The notes: generated from the letters alone by a model not told the origin. 15,830 nucleotides of DNA from DATKMG01 sp035541995 (GCA_035541995.1 DATKMG010000644.1:1-15830); one strand, 5' to 3'; shown: positions 1 to 7,134, numbered from the stretch's first letter. A program made the numbers and translations.

Positions 1-3
1 GAT

Positions 4-78
4 CTCCGAGCGGCGATAAGTCTAGACTCGGAGGTCGCCGCGCAGGAGCGCTGCTCCCACATTAAAACCGCATTTTCA
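4..78. repeat. Composite palindromic repeat, copy 1 (cut by window edge)
   Basis: CTCCGAG at 4-10 pairs with CTCGGAG at 27-33, with the palindrome AGTCTAGACT (19-28) at the centre. GGAGC at 45-49 pairs with GCTCC at 53-57. The stretch 45-78, which contains CTCCCACATTAAAA followed by GCATTTTCA, matches 13607-13640 at about 30 of 34 positions by hand alignment. The 14-mer at 4-17 recurs as its reverse complement at 13597-13610. It lies just beyond the 3' end of the HEAT-repeat gene. It looks like a dispersed non-coding repeat; its left border is outside the window. Confidence 0.55.
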
Positions 79-103
79 TAGAAGCCCTTTACTTTGTCGG
101 CCC

Positions 104-904
104 TCACTTCCCTGATGTTTTCCCCTTGGCGCTTAATCGCACTACCGCTGCTGCCGAAGTAAAGCGAACGACGTCGTTGTCGTCATCAAGAAGCGGAATG
201 ATGGCGCTGAGAAGGGAAGCATCTCCTCTTCGCGCAATGGCACCTGCCGCGGCGGCCCGGACCAGCCATTTGTCGTCTTTACAAGAAGCTACCAGCGCCT
301 GACCCGTCTTGGGATCCGGGTCATTGACCAGCTTGATGGCCGCAGCTGCCCGCACCGGCGAAATGTCATCCTTGGTCACCGTCTTGAATACTTTATACCC
401 GATTCCGCCAAATGGGATAAAGCCGATGCCCGCCTCAAAACCCAACTTAGAAAGAGCGGCGGGATCTTTCAGCATTTTCATTTGGGAATCCATTAACCCC
501 TCCCCACTCTTCTTCTGTCCTGTTAGAACCGCATAGAACACCCGATAGGCAGCCGGGTCCCCCAATGCAAAAAGGGCATTGGCTGCGGAGAAGACAACGC
601 TGGCCTCCTTATCGTCCACTGCCTTGATGAGCTTGGGAGCGGATTCCTTGTAGCCGATCAATCCCAGTGCTTCAGCGGCTGCGGCTCGCACCTCCCCGCG
701 TTCGTCCCCCAGAGCCTTCTCGGCCATTTCTCTTGCCTTTTGATCGTGAGGTAGCAATCCCAGTGCCTGAGTCGCTTGTGTGCGTTTTTGAAAACTCTTA
801 TCACTGGCACCTGTGGAAAGTATCGACCAGGCCCTATCAACTGGAACCTGGGCATACAGCAAACCGGTAAATACAAATAGAAGCAAAACCCTGCAATAAC
901 GCAT
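104..904 (-). CDS. Exported HEAT-repeat protein
   Basis: A 266-residue protein with an N-terminal signal peptide (RVLLLFVFTGLLYA, about residues 5-18, likely cut after AQV or nearby). Two blocks of HEAT-like helical repeats are visible, at about 40-125 and 179-258. They carry the usual alternation of aliphatic residues, Asp-rich turns and VRAAAAEAL-type helices. HEAT arrays are binding scaffolds, and no catalytic motif is seen. Between the blocks (about 150-175) is a hydrophobic, glycine-rich insert reading GFEAGIGFIPFGGIGYKVFK, which is unlike a HEAT helix and may contact a membrane or a partner. The start is backed by AAAGGAGG a few bases upstream. The gene begins 59 bp after the phosphatase stop on the same strand, so the two are probably co-transcribed. 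The partner is unknown. Confidence 0.85.
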   Translation of the reverse strand: MRYCRVLLLFVFTGLLYAQVPVDRAWSILSTGASDKSFQKRTQATQALGLLPHDQKAREMAEKALGDERGEVRAAAAEALGLIGYKESAPKLIKAVDDKEASVVFSAANALFALGDPAAYRVFYAVLTGQKKSGEGLMDSQMKMLKDPAALSKLGFEAGIGFIPFGGIGYKVFKTVTKDDISPVRAAAAIKLVNDPDPKTGQALVASCKDDKWLVRAAAAGAIARRGDASLLSAIIPLLDDDNDVVRFTSAAAVVRLSAKGKTSGK

Positions 905-963
905 ACTTCCTCCTTTAGGTGTGAATTCAAACGATACGGGAGAGGCCCGATCTCCAAAGGTGT

Positions 964-2355
964 TCAGGCCACAGTTGTCCGCTTAATCACCACAGCTGTC
1001 AGATCGTCGGCCTGCGGAGTGCCACCTGAAAACTGCTTCACATCGGCATACAATCGGGCAATGATCTCCGCAGCCGGAAGGCCGCGGGAGGCGCGCAAAG
1101 ATTCCTGCACCCTGGAGATACCAAAATCCACGTCTTGCGCATTTGCCCACTCAAAGAATCCATCCGTCATCAACACCAACATGTCGCCCCGCGCCATTTC
1201 ATACTGTCGTGGCGGATTATATAGGAACCCGTTGAACAATCCTAGCGGGATGCCCTGGGCCTCGATTTCTTCAAATTGATCAGCGGCAGCCCTGTAAAGG
1301 AGTAGAGGACCGTGCCCGGCCGAACTGATATCAAACCGCGCGAGGGCAGGATCAAGAAGTGCAGCCACGTAAGTGACAAACCGTTCTTCCGGGAGGTCAT
1401 TCACCAAGAGACGGTTGAGGTGGCTGACCGCGTCACCGAGATTGCCGGAGGAGGCAAAGCCGGCGCGGGCGTATGCACGACAGGCAGCCATCATGAGGGC
1501 TGGACCGATTCCGTGGCCGGTCACATCGCCCAGGGAGATGACCACCTTGCCATCAGGCAACTCCTGCCAGTCGTAGTAATCTCCCCCGGTGGCATCCGCA
1601 GGATGGTTCCAACCCGCAATGTCGAATTCATCCGCCAACGGCGGCTTGCTCGGCAGGAGGCCTTGCTGAATATTGCGGGCAATATTAAGGTCCTGTTCAA
1701 TTCGCTCCATCTGTCGGCGTGTCTCCGCTTCCTGCAAGGAGGCGATTACATGCTTGCGAATTTCTCCGGCTACGGCCCCTGCCACAAATCCACCTAAAAG
1801 GATCAATGTGGCATAGGCACTGAAGGTTCCAGGAGCATAAATCCTGTTCGCTGCGGGATACTGCAACAATGTGAAGGCGCAGACAGCCACGTAACCGCCA
1901 CTGGAGAACAATCCAGTCAGCCGGCAATGCCCGGGGTCCAGGCGCAGTGTAGAAAGAATAATAAAAAAGAAGTAAAGCAGGGCTATGGGGGAAACCAGCG
2001 CCCGGTAGGGGCCGACAATGGGATTCATCGTGGCCAACACCAGGGCCAGCGTCGGGAACAGGGTTTCAATGAAATGGTTCAGCCTAAGGGTCCAAACATC
2101 TACATCCTCCTGGGCGGCGATCTTCTTCGCAACCAACGACAGCATCAGCCATTCATAGCCGGCCATAATGCCCACCACCAGCAGCAACCAGGGAAAAAGG
2201 CTGATCTCCTGGGGAGCATGCACCAGCCAGATACGAAGGATTCCAACCAAAGTGCCCACGGCCAGGGTGGTTAGGATACCGATGATCCGGACTCGTTCAC
2301 TCCGCAATCCGGCCTGGCGGAAGGCCACTGATTGAATCTGAGGAGGAGCACTCAT
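964..2355 (-). CDS. Integral-membrane PP2C/SpoIIE-type serine phosphatase (RsbU-like)
   Basis: A 463-residue protein from the start MSAPPQ, which has GAGG about 10 bases upstream. An in-frame upstream start at 2406 is possible but less likely. The N-terminal half has about six membrane segments (between residues 22 and 195). A short helical linker follows, ending in the IEQDLNIARNIQQGLLP motif that usually precedes SpoIIE domains. The C-terminal PP2C domain holds the metal-binding signatures GGDYYD (about 257-262), GDVTGHG (276-282), MTDG (Asp about 398) and a late DD pair (450-451). Such enzymes dephosphorylate anti-sigma-factor antagonists in partner-switching pathways. No anti-sigma factor, antagonist or sigma factor gene is in the window, so its target is unknown. 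The membrane half presumably senses a signal, but no known sensor fold is recognised. It is followed by the HEAT-repeat gene. Confidence 0.9.
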   Translation of the reverse strand: MSAPPQIQSVAFRQAGLRSERVRIIGILTTLAVGTLVGILRIWLVHAPQEISLFPWLLLVVGIMAGYEWLMLSLVAKKIAAQEDVDVWTLRLNHFIETLFPTLALVLATMNPIVGPYRALVSPIALLYFFFIILSTLRLDPGHCRLTGLFSSGGYVAVCAFTLLQYPAANRIYAPGTFSAYATLILLGGFVAGAVAGEIRKHVIASLQEAETRRQMERIEQDLNIARNIQQGLLPSKPPLADEFDIAGWNHPADATGGDYYDWQELPDGKVVISLGDVTGHGIGPALMMAACRAYARAGFASSGNLGDAVSHLNRLLVNDLPEERFVTYVAALLDPALARFDISSAGHGPLLLYRAAADQFEEIEAQGIPLGLFNGFLYNPPRQYEMARGDMLVLMTDGFFEWANAQDVDFGISRVQESLRASRGLPAAEIIARLYADVKQFSGGTPQADDLTAVVIKRTTVA

Positions 2356-2511
2356 AGATTTTGACCTCAAAGTTAATCGGTAAGAATAAACTTTTCTTGG
2401 CCACAAGACTCTGTCGAATGAAACAGACAGGCGACCATTCTAATCGTTTGAGTCACAGAATCAATGACAATGGTTTGACGACAGCTTGTATACCGATTCC
2501 AGGCTACCGGC

Positions 2512-3171
2512 TCAAAAATCGACACCAATCGTTACAACTACCGTCGGATCGGTCCAGCCGAAATTGAAGACGTAGGTGGTGAGGTTCACTTTCTTGTAGG
2601 AGAAACCCGCCAGCAAGCCACGCTGTATGTCTAGGTCTGTCTGGTAGGCCTTGGTCCTCTGGCTCACGATCCCAAACCGAAACCAATCCAAAGGGGAATA
2701 GGAGAATTCGGCCCAGGAGTAAAAGAAATTCCCGGAACGATCCCTGAGGTCGAAGACAAATTCATTCTGGCTGGAAAGTTCGAACTTCCCATGGCTGAGT
2801 GAAAGGTTCCAGCCTGGCGCGATCCCATCGAGGTCTCCAAAGACACCAGCAACCATCGGGGACACCTCCAAGACCCACTTTTCCCCGTGCTTGAAGTTAT
2901 ATCCTATCCACGTCGAGCCTGTTTTGAGGGCTTCATAGTTATAGCGGGCTTCCAGGTGAAGCCATCCATGATCGGCTGTGAAAACCGGACTCGCATAGAC
3001 ATGCGAGTGAGGCACGAAATAAGTAGAGGCGGAGGCGGAGAATGACCAAGTGTTGATGGCGGGCTCCGAGGAGGCATCGGACGGGCTGCCGGTGGAGTTC
3101 TGGCCTGACATTTCGCTGGTCAGGAGAACCAGGGCTATGGCCAAAGCTGCGACCATGCGTACAATCATCAT
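2512..3171 (-). CDS. Small outer-membrane beta-barrel-like protein
   Basis: A 219-residue protein from ATG at 3171. That ATG overlaps the stop of the upstream VIT-like remnant (ATGA), and AGGGGG sits immediately before it; ATGs at 3168 and 3156 are alternatives. A signal peptide (MVAALAIALVLLTSEMSGQ) is followed by a Ser-rich linker. The mature part alternates aromatic and polar residues typical of transmembrane strands (STYFVPHSH, LHLEARYNYEALK, WIGYNF, FFYSWAEFSYSPLDWFRFGIV, LLAGFSYKKVNLTTYVFNFG). It ends in VTIGVDF, a terminal-Phe pattern resembling the beta-signal read by BAM. I recall similar proteins next to VIT-like membrane genes in acidobacteria and proteobacteria, which fits the remnant upstream. 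Function is unknown; a porin-like role is inference. The ORF can be read further upstream to 3279, but that extension is out of frame with the remnant and has no membrane-protein character. Confidence 0.75.
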   Translation of the reverse strand: MMIVRMVAALAIALVLLTSEMSGQNSTGSPSDASSEPAINTWSFSASASTYFVPHSHVYASPVFTADHGWLHLEARYNYEALKTGSTWIGYNFKHGEKWVLEVSPMVAGVFGDLDGIAPGWNLSLSHGKFELSSQNEFVFDLRDRSGNFFYSWAEFSYSPLDWFRFGIVSQRTKAYQTDLDIQRGLLAGFSYKKVNLTTYVFNFGWTDPTVVVTIGVDF

Positions 3172-3484
3172 CCCCCTAGAAGAACGGCTACACCAACCAG
3201 CGTGAGACCAATGGCAACCATCGTGAGACCCGCCCCTAGGCGGTTGGCATTGGCATATTGCGCCCATACATAATGCCATCGATAATATCCCAGTCTATCT
3301 TGCAGCCTATTGCGGTGCGCCGGACCTGGCTAACTCCCTCTTTGCCCTCGGCCACGGTCAGTCCCGCAGTGAGGGTGACACTCAGCACCATGATCAGGCC
3401 AAAAAGAATCTCACCCATTCGGCTGGCCGAATCTAGATGCTTTTGGACGAAATTCTCTCTCCTGGGCTGGCGGGTCATAGTCAA
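3168..3484 (-). pseudogene. Broken VIT-like membrane protein gene (internal deletion plus frameshift)
   Basis: The 5' part (3484 or ATG 3478 down to about 3270) encodes RMGEILFGLIMVLSVTLTAGLTVAEGK, then GCKIDWDIIDGIMY. As I recall the family, this is the start of a VIT1/CCC1-like membrane protein of roughly 230 residues. The frame then closes with a TAG near 3238. One frame over, 3266-3171 encodes AQYANANRLGAGLTMVAIGL followed by TLVGVAVLLGG and stop, which matches the last transmembrane helix and Gly-Gly end of the same family. So head and tail remain but roughly 140 central residues are missing and the join is out of frame. The tail stop overlaps the next ATG as ATGA, a relic of an operon. 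Alternatively this is a sequencing or assembly error; reads across the junction near 3260 would tell. Confidence 0.75.
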
Positions 3485-3638
3485 AATAGATTCAGGCCCA
3501 TTTCAGTGCGTCAAAGATGATTGGAGACTTTCGGGCCATGGAATGGTTGCGCCCCGGTTTCAAAGCTGATTCTGCAAAGAGCTAAAGGTTGGTCATATGC
3601 GGCGCGACCGAAAGACACTGGAAAGATCGCGTAACAAG
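3485..3638. other. Intergenic gap, nothing recognised
   Basis: This 154-bp stretch lies between the end of the DUF4136 gene and the VIT-like remnant, both on the minus strand. No convincing hairpin with a T-run, repeat or small ORF was seen in it. Confidence 0.4.
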
Positions 3639-4178
3639 TCATTGCTTCGGCTTCGGTGGGAAATCTTCGAACATTTTCGCAGCGGCTTTTTTGATCTTTT
3701 TTTCGTTCTTCTGAGGATTGTCTGAAATCGAGTCCTGGGCAGTTCCGCGCCAGAGCAGTTTCTTGGTGTTAGCATCCCATATGTCAATAGCCATCGTCCC
3801 TTTTTTCTGGGTGTCCACTGAGGTCGTGACAGTAGTAGAAATCGGCATACCCCAGTAAGGATACCAGCCCGGTCCCCAACTGCTGTAATAGGTGCTTAAG
3901 CTGATGTCTTCATGCGTGCTGGCATGATAAACCACCAGCAGATCCGAATCGGAGCCCATCGCCCGGCGAAATCCCTTGGAGCCAAGCTGTATCTCTACCG
4001 CATCATGGATTCGTTGGCTGGCAAGGGGATTACCTGGTACAGACCCCTCCTTCAAGGTAAATGTCTTGTACTTCTGGAAAGAGGCGTTCTTGTCAAAATC
4101 CACCATCACCTTTTGGGCGAAAGCACTGACGGGGTACGTCAAAAGGCAGAGACACCACAGGAAGCGCCAGGGCTTCAT
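3639..4178 (-). CDS. DUF4136 family exported protein
   Basis: A 179-residue protein of about the usual length for DUF4136. It has a cleavable signal peptide (FLWCLCLLTYPVSAFAQ, about residues 6-22); the cysteines at about 9 and 11 do not form a clear lipobox, so soluble periplasmic location is more likely than a lipoprotein. The mature part opens with KVMVDFDKNASFQKYKTFTL, the characteristic DUF4136 opening. It continues with DLLVVYHAS, a Tyr/Trp/Gly-rich loop (YYSSWGPGWYPYWGM, about 108-122), GTMAIDIWDANTKKLLWRGTA and the closing KMFEDFPPKPK. Members are envelope proteins of unknown function. The start has GAGG five bases upstream. It is separated from the LPKTG gene by about 330 bp holding two palindromes, so it is probably transcribed on its own. 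Confidence 0.88.
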   Translation of the reverse strand: MKPWRFLWCLCLLTYPVSAFAQKVMVDFDKNASFQKYKTFTLKEGSVPGNPLASQRIHDAVEIQLGSKGFRRAMGSDSDLLVVYHASTHEDISLSTYYSSWGPGWYPYWGMPISTTVTTSVDTQKKGTMAIDIWDANTKKLLWRGTAQDSISDNPQKNEKKIKKAAAKMFEDFPPKPKQ

Positions 4179-4388
4179 CGATTCCTCATTTTTACCCTTA
4201 TCATTACGAGTTCGTGTCGGCGCCCCGTGGTGTCAATTTAGGCCAAGGTCTGCACCGCAAGGGCTGGACACACTAATGGTGCAGCTATTGCGTCTCCTGC
4301 AGTATCCGCGGACCGAATCGCAGACATGCCGAACACCAGTAAGTCTGCGCGACCCGCGGAAGAGCAAGCGCAGATGAAAACGGCAGGG

Positions 4389-4431
4389 GTAGCCACGATG
4401 AATTAGTATTCTGAATTCATCGTGGGCTTTT
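4389..4431 (+). repeat. REP-like palindrome, unit 1
   Basis: CCACGATGAATT (4393-4404) and AATTCATCGTGG (4414-4425) form a perfect 12-bp stem with a 9-base loop. Allowing a one-base bulge extends it outward to AGCC/GGCT. The unit begins GTAGCC and ends GGGCTTTT. On the plus strand it resembles an intrinsic terminator, but neither neighbouring gene is on that strand, so a repeat reading is preferred. It shares its outer arms with unit 2 at 4443-4482 while the inner stem differs. Confidence 0.7.
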
Positions 4432-4442
4432 CATATGTGTTC

Positions 4443-4482
4443 AAGAGCCCACGACAAACCAAAAGCAGTTTGTCGCGGCTAC
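4443..4482 (-). repeat. REP-like palindrome, unit 2 (inverted relative to unit 1)
   Basis: On the minus strand the unit begins GTAGCCGCGA and ends TCGTGGGCTCTT. GACAAAC and GTTTGTC form the inner stem around an 8-base loop. The outer arms match unit 1 (GTAGCCnCGA and TCGTGGGCTnTT), but the inner bases CAAAC/GTTTG replace TGAATT/AATTCA. The change on both sides keeps pairing. It starts 25 bp past the stop of the LPKTG gene and could also act as a transcription-ending or mRNA 3'-end structure for the sortase operon. There is no T-run right after it. Confidence 0.65.
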
Positions 4483-4507
4483 CAAAACCTGCATTTCCTA
4501 GAGAGGG

Positions 4508-5305
4508 TTACGACCGGCGCAGCATCCGAATCCCGAAGGACAGGCCGGAAGCCAGCAGTCCGAGCAAGCCCACGAGTGGCATGGGACTTCCCGTCTTGGG
4601 CAGCTTCTTGGGAGCAGGCTCTGGAGCTGCGGCCGGGGCTGGCATCGGAGCAGGCTCGGCTGCCGCAACCGCCTTGGGAGCCGGCACATCCTCGATTAGC
4701 ATGGCCCCTTCCATCGGGGGCGTTGGCGGCGGCGGCGGCGCGCTGCCGGTTATTTTTTTCTGCTGCGCCACCACCGTCTCCGGCACTTGCGTCAACACCG
4801 TTGCCGACACGTTCATTCCTTTGCGCAGGTCAAAGGCTGTCTTCTCCTGGCCGTCGATCATGAACTTCTGGTCTTTGGGAATCTTGTATTGTTTGTTGGT
4901 TCCGTCCCCCAGCGTCAGGATCACCGTGTTGGGAGGATTGACATGGAATACTTTGCCTTGGATGGTAGTCACCGTGGTGACCAGCCGCGGCGTCGTCGTG
5001 GTGGTGATGGTCCGTTGCAGTTTCATGCCCGGCTTGAGATCGTGGACGGACACCTCTTTGCCATCCACGGTGGCCCGGGTGCTGTCGGGCACCGTGGCGT
5101 GCCTGATTTCCCCATTCTCCATCTTGACAACCACTTCGTTGCCCGAAACGTACACCACTTCTCCGCGCTCTACCTTAACTTCCTTGGTAGGGGCTCCCTT
5201 CGCAGTCTGGGTCGTCGAGGTTTGCTGAGCCATCAAAACCACTGAGACGCCGGCGCATACCATGATAGCAGCCAGCAGTACAACCGTGAGTCTTCGTGCA
5301 CTCAT
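4508..5305 (-). CDS. LPKTG-tailed surface protein, probable sortase substrate
   Basis: A 265-residue protein with a signal peptide (about 1-26). Two similar beta-rich units follow, at about 48-100 and 117-171. Each shows a G-x-V-x-x-V strand, a V/L-x-x-G-D/N-G turn, a proline-containing strand, VDGKE or IDGQE, then a D-L-(K/R)-(P/K)-G-M ending. After a Pro/Ala-rich linker (about 186-233) comes a complete cell-wall sorting signal: LPKTG at 235-239, a hydrophobic stretch (about 242-258), and the charged tail RMLRRS. Its ATG overlaps the sortase stop by four bases (ATGA), which indicates coupled translation. AAAGGAGAG lies about 7 bases upstream. Sortase is expected to cut between Thr and Gly and join the protein to an amine; what the acceptor would be in a didermic cell is unknown. 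A role as surface or adhesive protein is inference. Confidence 0.85.
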   Translation of the reverse strand: MSARRLTVVLLAAIMVCAGVSVVLMAQQTSTTQTAKGAPTKEVKVERGEVVYVSGNEVVVKMENGEIRHATVPDSTRATVDGKEVSVHDLKPGMKLQRTITTTTTPRLVTTVTTIQGKVFHVNPPNTVILTLGDGTNKQYKIPKDQKFMIDGQEKTAFDLRKGMNVSATVLTQVPETVVAQQKKITGSAPPPPPTPPMEGAMLIEDVPAPKAVAAAEPAPMPAPAAAPEPAPKKLPKTGSPMPLVGLLGLLASGLSFGIRMLRRS

Positions 5306-6042
5306 TTCTGTCTCTCCTTTTGGTTAGTTTTAGTAAATTCGGCCCGGGATTGGTCCCTGGGGCCGTCCTTCGATTGATCGGCGTCCGCAATCGACGCATG
5401 AACAATGTAACGCTTGGGTGCGCTGCCGATAAAGTAAAAAGGGTAGCAAGTCACAAGGGTCAAAGAAGGAACAGCCGTGGGCTCGAGGACGTGTACATCA
5501 TCCGGATCCACGATTTCGACTTTGTCTACGACATACGTGTCGGTTCGCCGTGGCGTGACCAAATCGACCCTTTCGCCCGCTGCAATGTCCTTCAGCCCTC
5601 GGAAAAACCCGTCCCGGTGGCCTGCTATCCCCACATTGCCTACCTGGCCAAACCTTGATGTACCAACAATTCGCCCGACGCCCCGATTGAGTGTCAGCTC
5701 ATCCGTCCCGTCGAAGACGGGAACTTCAAGGTGAATCTGAGGAATGCGGAGCACGGCCAGAGGAGTATCTGCTTTAATCAGCAGGCTATCCTTGTACGCT
5801 TGAATACGTTTTTCGTCCCAAAGCCCGAAGTCAACCTCCTGGCCGGTCCAGAGCAGTCCTGAATCCGGAGCGTTGTGCGGGTCCGCCGACTGTGCCGCTT
5901 TAAATTGCTCCACAGCAAGACGGGACGAGAGCTGACTATGAACTCTTGCCACTACGTAGGTGGTGAGCAAGATTGCCCCGACGACGAACAGGAACCGCTC
6001 GAGGTAGCGCAACCATCTGGCCCGGCTGGACATTTTATCCAT
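5302..6042 (-). CDS. Sortase (class D-like transpeptidase)
   Basis: About 246 residues from ATG 6042 (ATG 6033 is also possible; the frame extends upstream only through a TTG at 6162). One N-terminal membrane segment (LFVVGAILLTTYVVARV, about 18-34) anchors the enzyme with the catalytic domain outside. The sortase fold follows from about residue 94, with the catalytic His in NVGIAGHRD (about His142), Cys in LTLVTCYPF (about Cys199) and Arg in APKRYIV (about Arg211). The TLVTCYPF...GSAPKRY spacing fits class D or related sortases. Residues 225-246 form a charged tail. It shares an ATGA overlap with the downstream LPKTG gene, its likely dedicated substrate. Sortases are rare in Gram-negative bacteria, where they usually come with one or a few targets. 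The exact class is a judgement by eye. Confidence 0.9.
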   Translation of the reverse strand: MDKMSSRARWLRYLERFLFVVGAILLTTYVVARVHSQLSSRLAVEQFKAAQSADPHNAPDSGLLWTGQEVDFGLWDEKRIQAYKDSLLIKADTPLAVLRIPQIHLEVPVFDGTDELTLNRGVGRIVGTSRFGQVGNVGIAGHRDGFFRGLKDIAAGERVDLVTPRRTDTYVVDKVEIVDPDDVHVLEPTAVPSLTLVTCYPFYFIGSAPKRYIVHASIADADQSKDGPRDQSRAEFTKTNQKERQK

Positions 6043-6375
6043 GTGAAGACACCCTGCTGGAAGAAGATTCTGCCACAATGCAAGAAAACGGGAAACTGTA
6101 ATTTTCAGCAGGTTCCCCGGGATGGTTTGGATGACCAACCTGCAAGTGCAGACAGTTGACAACGGCTCTGGCTCGAAATCTATCCTTCCCAGGGCGGCGT
6201 TCGCCGGGCACTCATTGCCACGAGTGCCCGCCTCGCAGGCTCTGGCCTCTTCTCCTTCCTTGCGGACCTAAGGCAAAAGCGTACAGAACTCCAACAGTAA
6301 AATTCTAAAGGTCACACCGCTCATGATGGTACCACCAGAGCGCAAGAGCCATTTGTAAGCGTAATACTATGATGA
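6043..6375. other. Intergenic region upstream of the sortase, with a hairpin
   Basis: This 333-bp gap lies between the exported-protein gene ending at 6376 and the sortase start, both on the minus strand. CGGGCACTC (6205-6213) and GAGTGCCCG (6222-6230) form a perfect 9-bp stem with an 8-base loop. It lacks a T-run on either strand, so it may be a Rho-type or processing signal rather than a classical terminator. The left part should carry the sortase operon promoter; I could not pick out convincing -35 and -10 boxes. Confidence 0.45.
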
Positions 6376-7134
6376 CTAGGCCCCGGCCTTCCTATAACCA
6401 AAGTTGGTCACTTTTACCTGGGTCTCCTTGGCAGTCGCATTCAGAAGTACTTCCTCAACATAGCTGGTACCATCAGGCAGAGTATTGAAACGAACCGAGA
6501 GCGTCACCGTGTCCTTCGGCTCGTCCAGGTAGGTATTCACGTTGATTGTACTGATCTTCCTGGCCGCCGTATCGAAAACGAGGGCCAGCCGATCGCCGTT
6601 CTTGGCATAGTTTGTAAAAGCCAATTCAGCCTTGCCAGCCTCAGGATTGCGATCGAGGGCCGCTTTACCGGCCTGGAAGGCTTGCTGCATCTTGGCGGAA
6701 TCTGGTGGAACATAGCGGCTAATCAGGCTCTTGACACGGTCCATGTAATCCTTCAACTCATCGACCTTCTTTTCAACCATCTTGCCCTTAAGGCCCTTCC
6801 GTCCTCCTTCCTTGGGTTCTCCGACGGGTGTCTTGATCACCCTGCCGTCCGGCCCAAAGGCGCAGTTTGCCTGTTTCTTGGACTTTACCTCACCTTTCAG
6901 GCTTACTTCCGTGTCCTCCACCCAGGTGTATTGCCTGAGAGCTTTCTGATTTTCGGCTATCGACTGCCTGACGGCTGCGAGTTTTTGTTTAAGTTGCTCC
7001 TTAGCCTGCGCAGGATCAGAGTCTTGTCCCTGCATGATCGCCCCGCAAAAGAGCGCGGCGACCAACGCTATTGCCGAAGTGAGAAGTCGGAGCACCATTG
7101 AAAAAAAGGGAGTGCCCCTTTCGTGCAGCTTCAT
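6376..7134 (-). CDS. Exported protein of unknown function, last gene of a three-gene group
   Basis: A 252-residue protein with a signal peptide preceded by a charged n-region (hydrophobic core about residues 13-33, MVLRLLTSAIALVAALFCGA). An amphipathic helix (about 42-68, AKEQLKQKLAAVRQSIAENQKALRQ) leads into YTWVEDTEVSLKGEVKSKKQ and FGPDGRVIKTPVGEP. A basic stretch, a second helical segment (about 117-160), and a C-terminal beta-rich part (about 168-245) with NTYLDEPKDTVTLSVRFNTLPDGTSYV follow. I recall similar exported proteins in acidobacteria but no assigned function. The C-terminal half reads like a sheet-forming domain that could bind a hydrophobic ligand, which is speculation. GGAGGG lies eight bases before the start. 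It begins 30 bp after the Spy-like gene, so the two are probably one transcript. Confidence 0.75.
   Translation of the reverse strand: MKLHERGTPFFSMVLRLLTSAIALVAALFCGAIMQGQDSDPAQAKEQLKQKLAAVRQSIAENQKALRQYTWVEDTEVSLKGEVKSKKQANCAFGPDGRVIKTPVGEPKEGGRKGLKGKMVEKKVDELKDYMDRVKSLISRYVPPDSAKMQQAFQAGKAALDRNPEAGKAELAFTNYAKNGDRLALVFDTAARKISTINVNTYLDEPKDTVTLSVRFNTLPDGTSYVEEVLLNATAKETQVKVTNFGYRKAGA

Larger units (their letters stand above)
4179..4507. other. Intergenic region holding the REP-like pair
   Basis: This 329-bp gap lies between the LPKTG gene and DUF4136, both on the minus strand. Its right half is filled by the two palindromes at 4389-4482. The left half should hold the DUF4136 promoter. A TTGACA is present at 4236-4231 on the minus strand, but no good -10 box lies 16-18 bases beyond it. 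No small ORF stands out. Confidence 0.5.

Noticed and set aside
3172..3279. N-terminal extension MALCMGAICQCQ of the outer-membrane-like gene
   Set aside because: This frame covers the tail of the VIT-like remnant, whose correct frame gives a transmembrane helix; the signal peptide begins only at 3171 or shortly after.
4231..4236. TTGACA on the minus strand as -35 box for the DUF4136 gene
   Set aside because: No acceptable -10 box lies at 16-18 bases; the nearest TA-rich hexamer is too far away.
4393..4431. Unit 1 palindrome as a plain plus-strand terminator
   Set aside because: No plus-strand gene lies upstream of it and the T-run is only four bases; shared arms with unit 2 fit a repeat element better.
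4422..5228. Long plus-strand ORF (268 codons) opposite the LPKTG gene
   Set aside because: The minus frame has a signal peptide, a duplicated domain and a complete sorting signal with a good ribosome site; the plus frame is low-complexity Gly/Ala/Val and has no ribosome site.
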